Below are positions 63,994 to 64,000 of a stretch of DNA of 64,000 bases, in pieces. The notes beneath the pieces were generated by a model that had not been told where the DNA came from, made no database searches, and saw only the letters and a program-made list of their open reading frames with translations. Positions within the stretch are counted from its first letter, which is position 1. The number at the start of each line of letters is the position of its first letter. The DNA is from Streptomyces fildesensis (GTDB lineage Bacteria; Actinomycetota; Actinomycetes; Streptomycetales; Streptomycetaceae). The stretch is taken from positions 1 through 64,000 of the forward strand of contig NZ_JAAIKO010000033.1 in assembly GCF_016107395.1 (NCBI RefSeq), given 5' to 3'. The position numbers were made by a program, and so were the translations under genes.

Positions 63994-64000
63994 GGTGTCT

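Overview
The window is a high-GC actinobacterial chromosome segment, almost certainly from Streptomyces or a close relative such as Kitasatospora. Supporting signs are strong G/C third-position bias, many GTG and some TTG starts, GGAGG-type ribosome-binding sites, a PNPase of the Streptomyces GPSI type beside rpsO, a DapB/ThyX/DapA/RNase J block, and a very long Gly/Pro-rich IF2. No insertion sequence, prophage, CRISPR array, rRNA or tRNA gene was seen. Nearly all genes are vertically conserved core genes, with a few accessory insertions.

Layout. (1) 1-10.4 kb, mostly minus strand: RNA decay and lysine/DAP plus thymidylate synthesis (rnj, dapA, thyX, dapB, an M16 peptidase, pnp, rpsO), with three small membrane proteins. 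(2) 10.4-18.2 kb, plus strand: a giant Pro-rich EspI-like ParA/MinD ATPase without ESX partners, then an ABC-2 transporter translationally coupled to a NarL-type two-component system. (3) 18.2-31 kb, minus strand: ribF, a 1334-residue trypsin-like/P-loop/helical-repeat protein, truB, rbfA, a DUF503 gene, infB, ylxR, nusA and rimP. (4) 31-33 kb, plus strand: a lipoprotein/ferritin-like (DUF4439) pair and an APH(6)-type kinase. (5) 33-42 kb, minus strand: proS, two GNAT genes, the MEP-pathway pair dxr and ispG around an M50 site-2 protease, and a long acyl-CoA dehydrogenase. (6) 42.4-46.2 kb, plus strand: molybdopterin oxidoreductase, FAS1 lipoprotein, ECF sigma factor and RskA-like anti-sigma factor, a SigK/RskA-type module. 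(7) 46.3-64 kb: polyamine/GABA and related catabolism (aldehyde dehydrogenase, PucR regulator, gabT, mmsA, PuuB-like oxidase, potDABC, patD), interrupted by an orphan VirD4/TraG-like ATPase and a PAP2 phosphatase.

How the genes work together. The polyamine block forms a plausible route: PotDABC imports putrescine or spermidine, the FAD oxidase and PatD give GABA (or gamma-glutamyl-GABA), GabT gives succinate semialdehyde, and the 46.3-kb aldehyde dehydrogenase is a candidate for the last step to succinate. In the sigma module, the same promoter-like element (CCAATCC, 15 bases, then CCGAAT or ACGAAT) lies before the oxidoreductase and before the sigma gene. It resembles the mycobacterial SigK promoter and suggests an autoregulated two-promoter regulon. 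The most unusual proteins are the protease/NTPase fusion, whose Walker A lysine and catalytic Asp both look replaced, the orphan EspI-like ATPase with ten YGFP repeats, and the orphan VirD4-like ATPase.

Limits: everything was read by eye. Start codons, stem-loops and promoter calls are inferences, and no database search or folding program was run.
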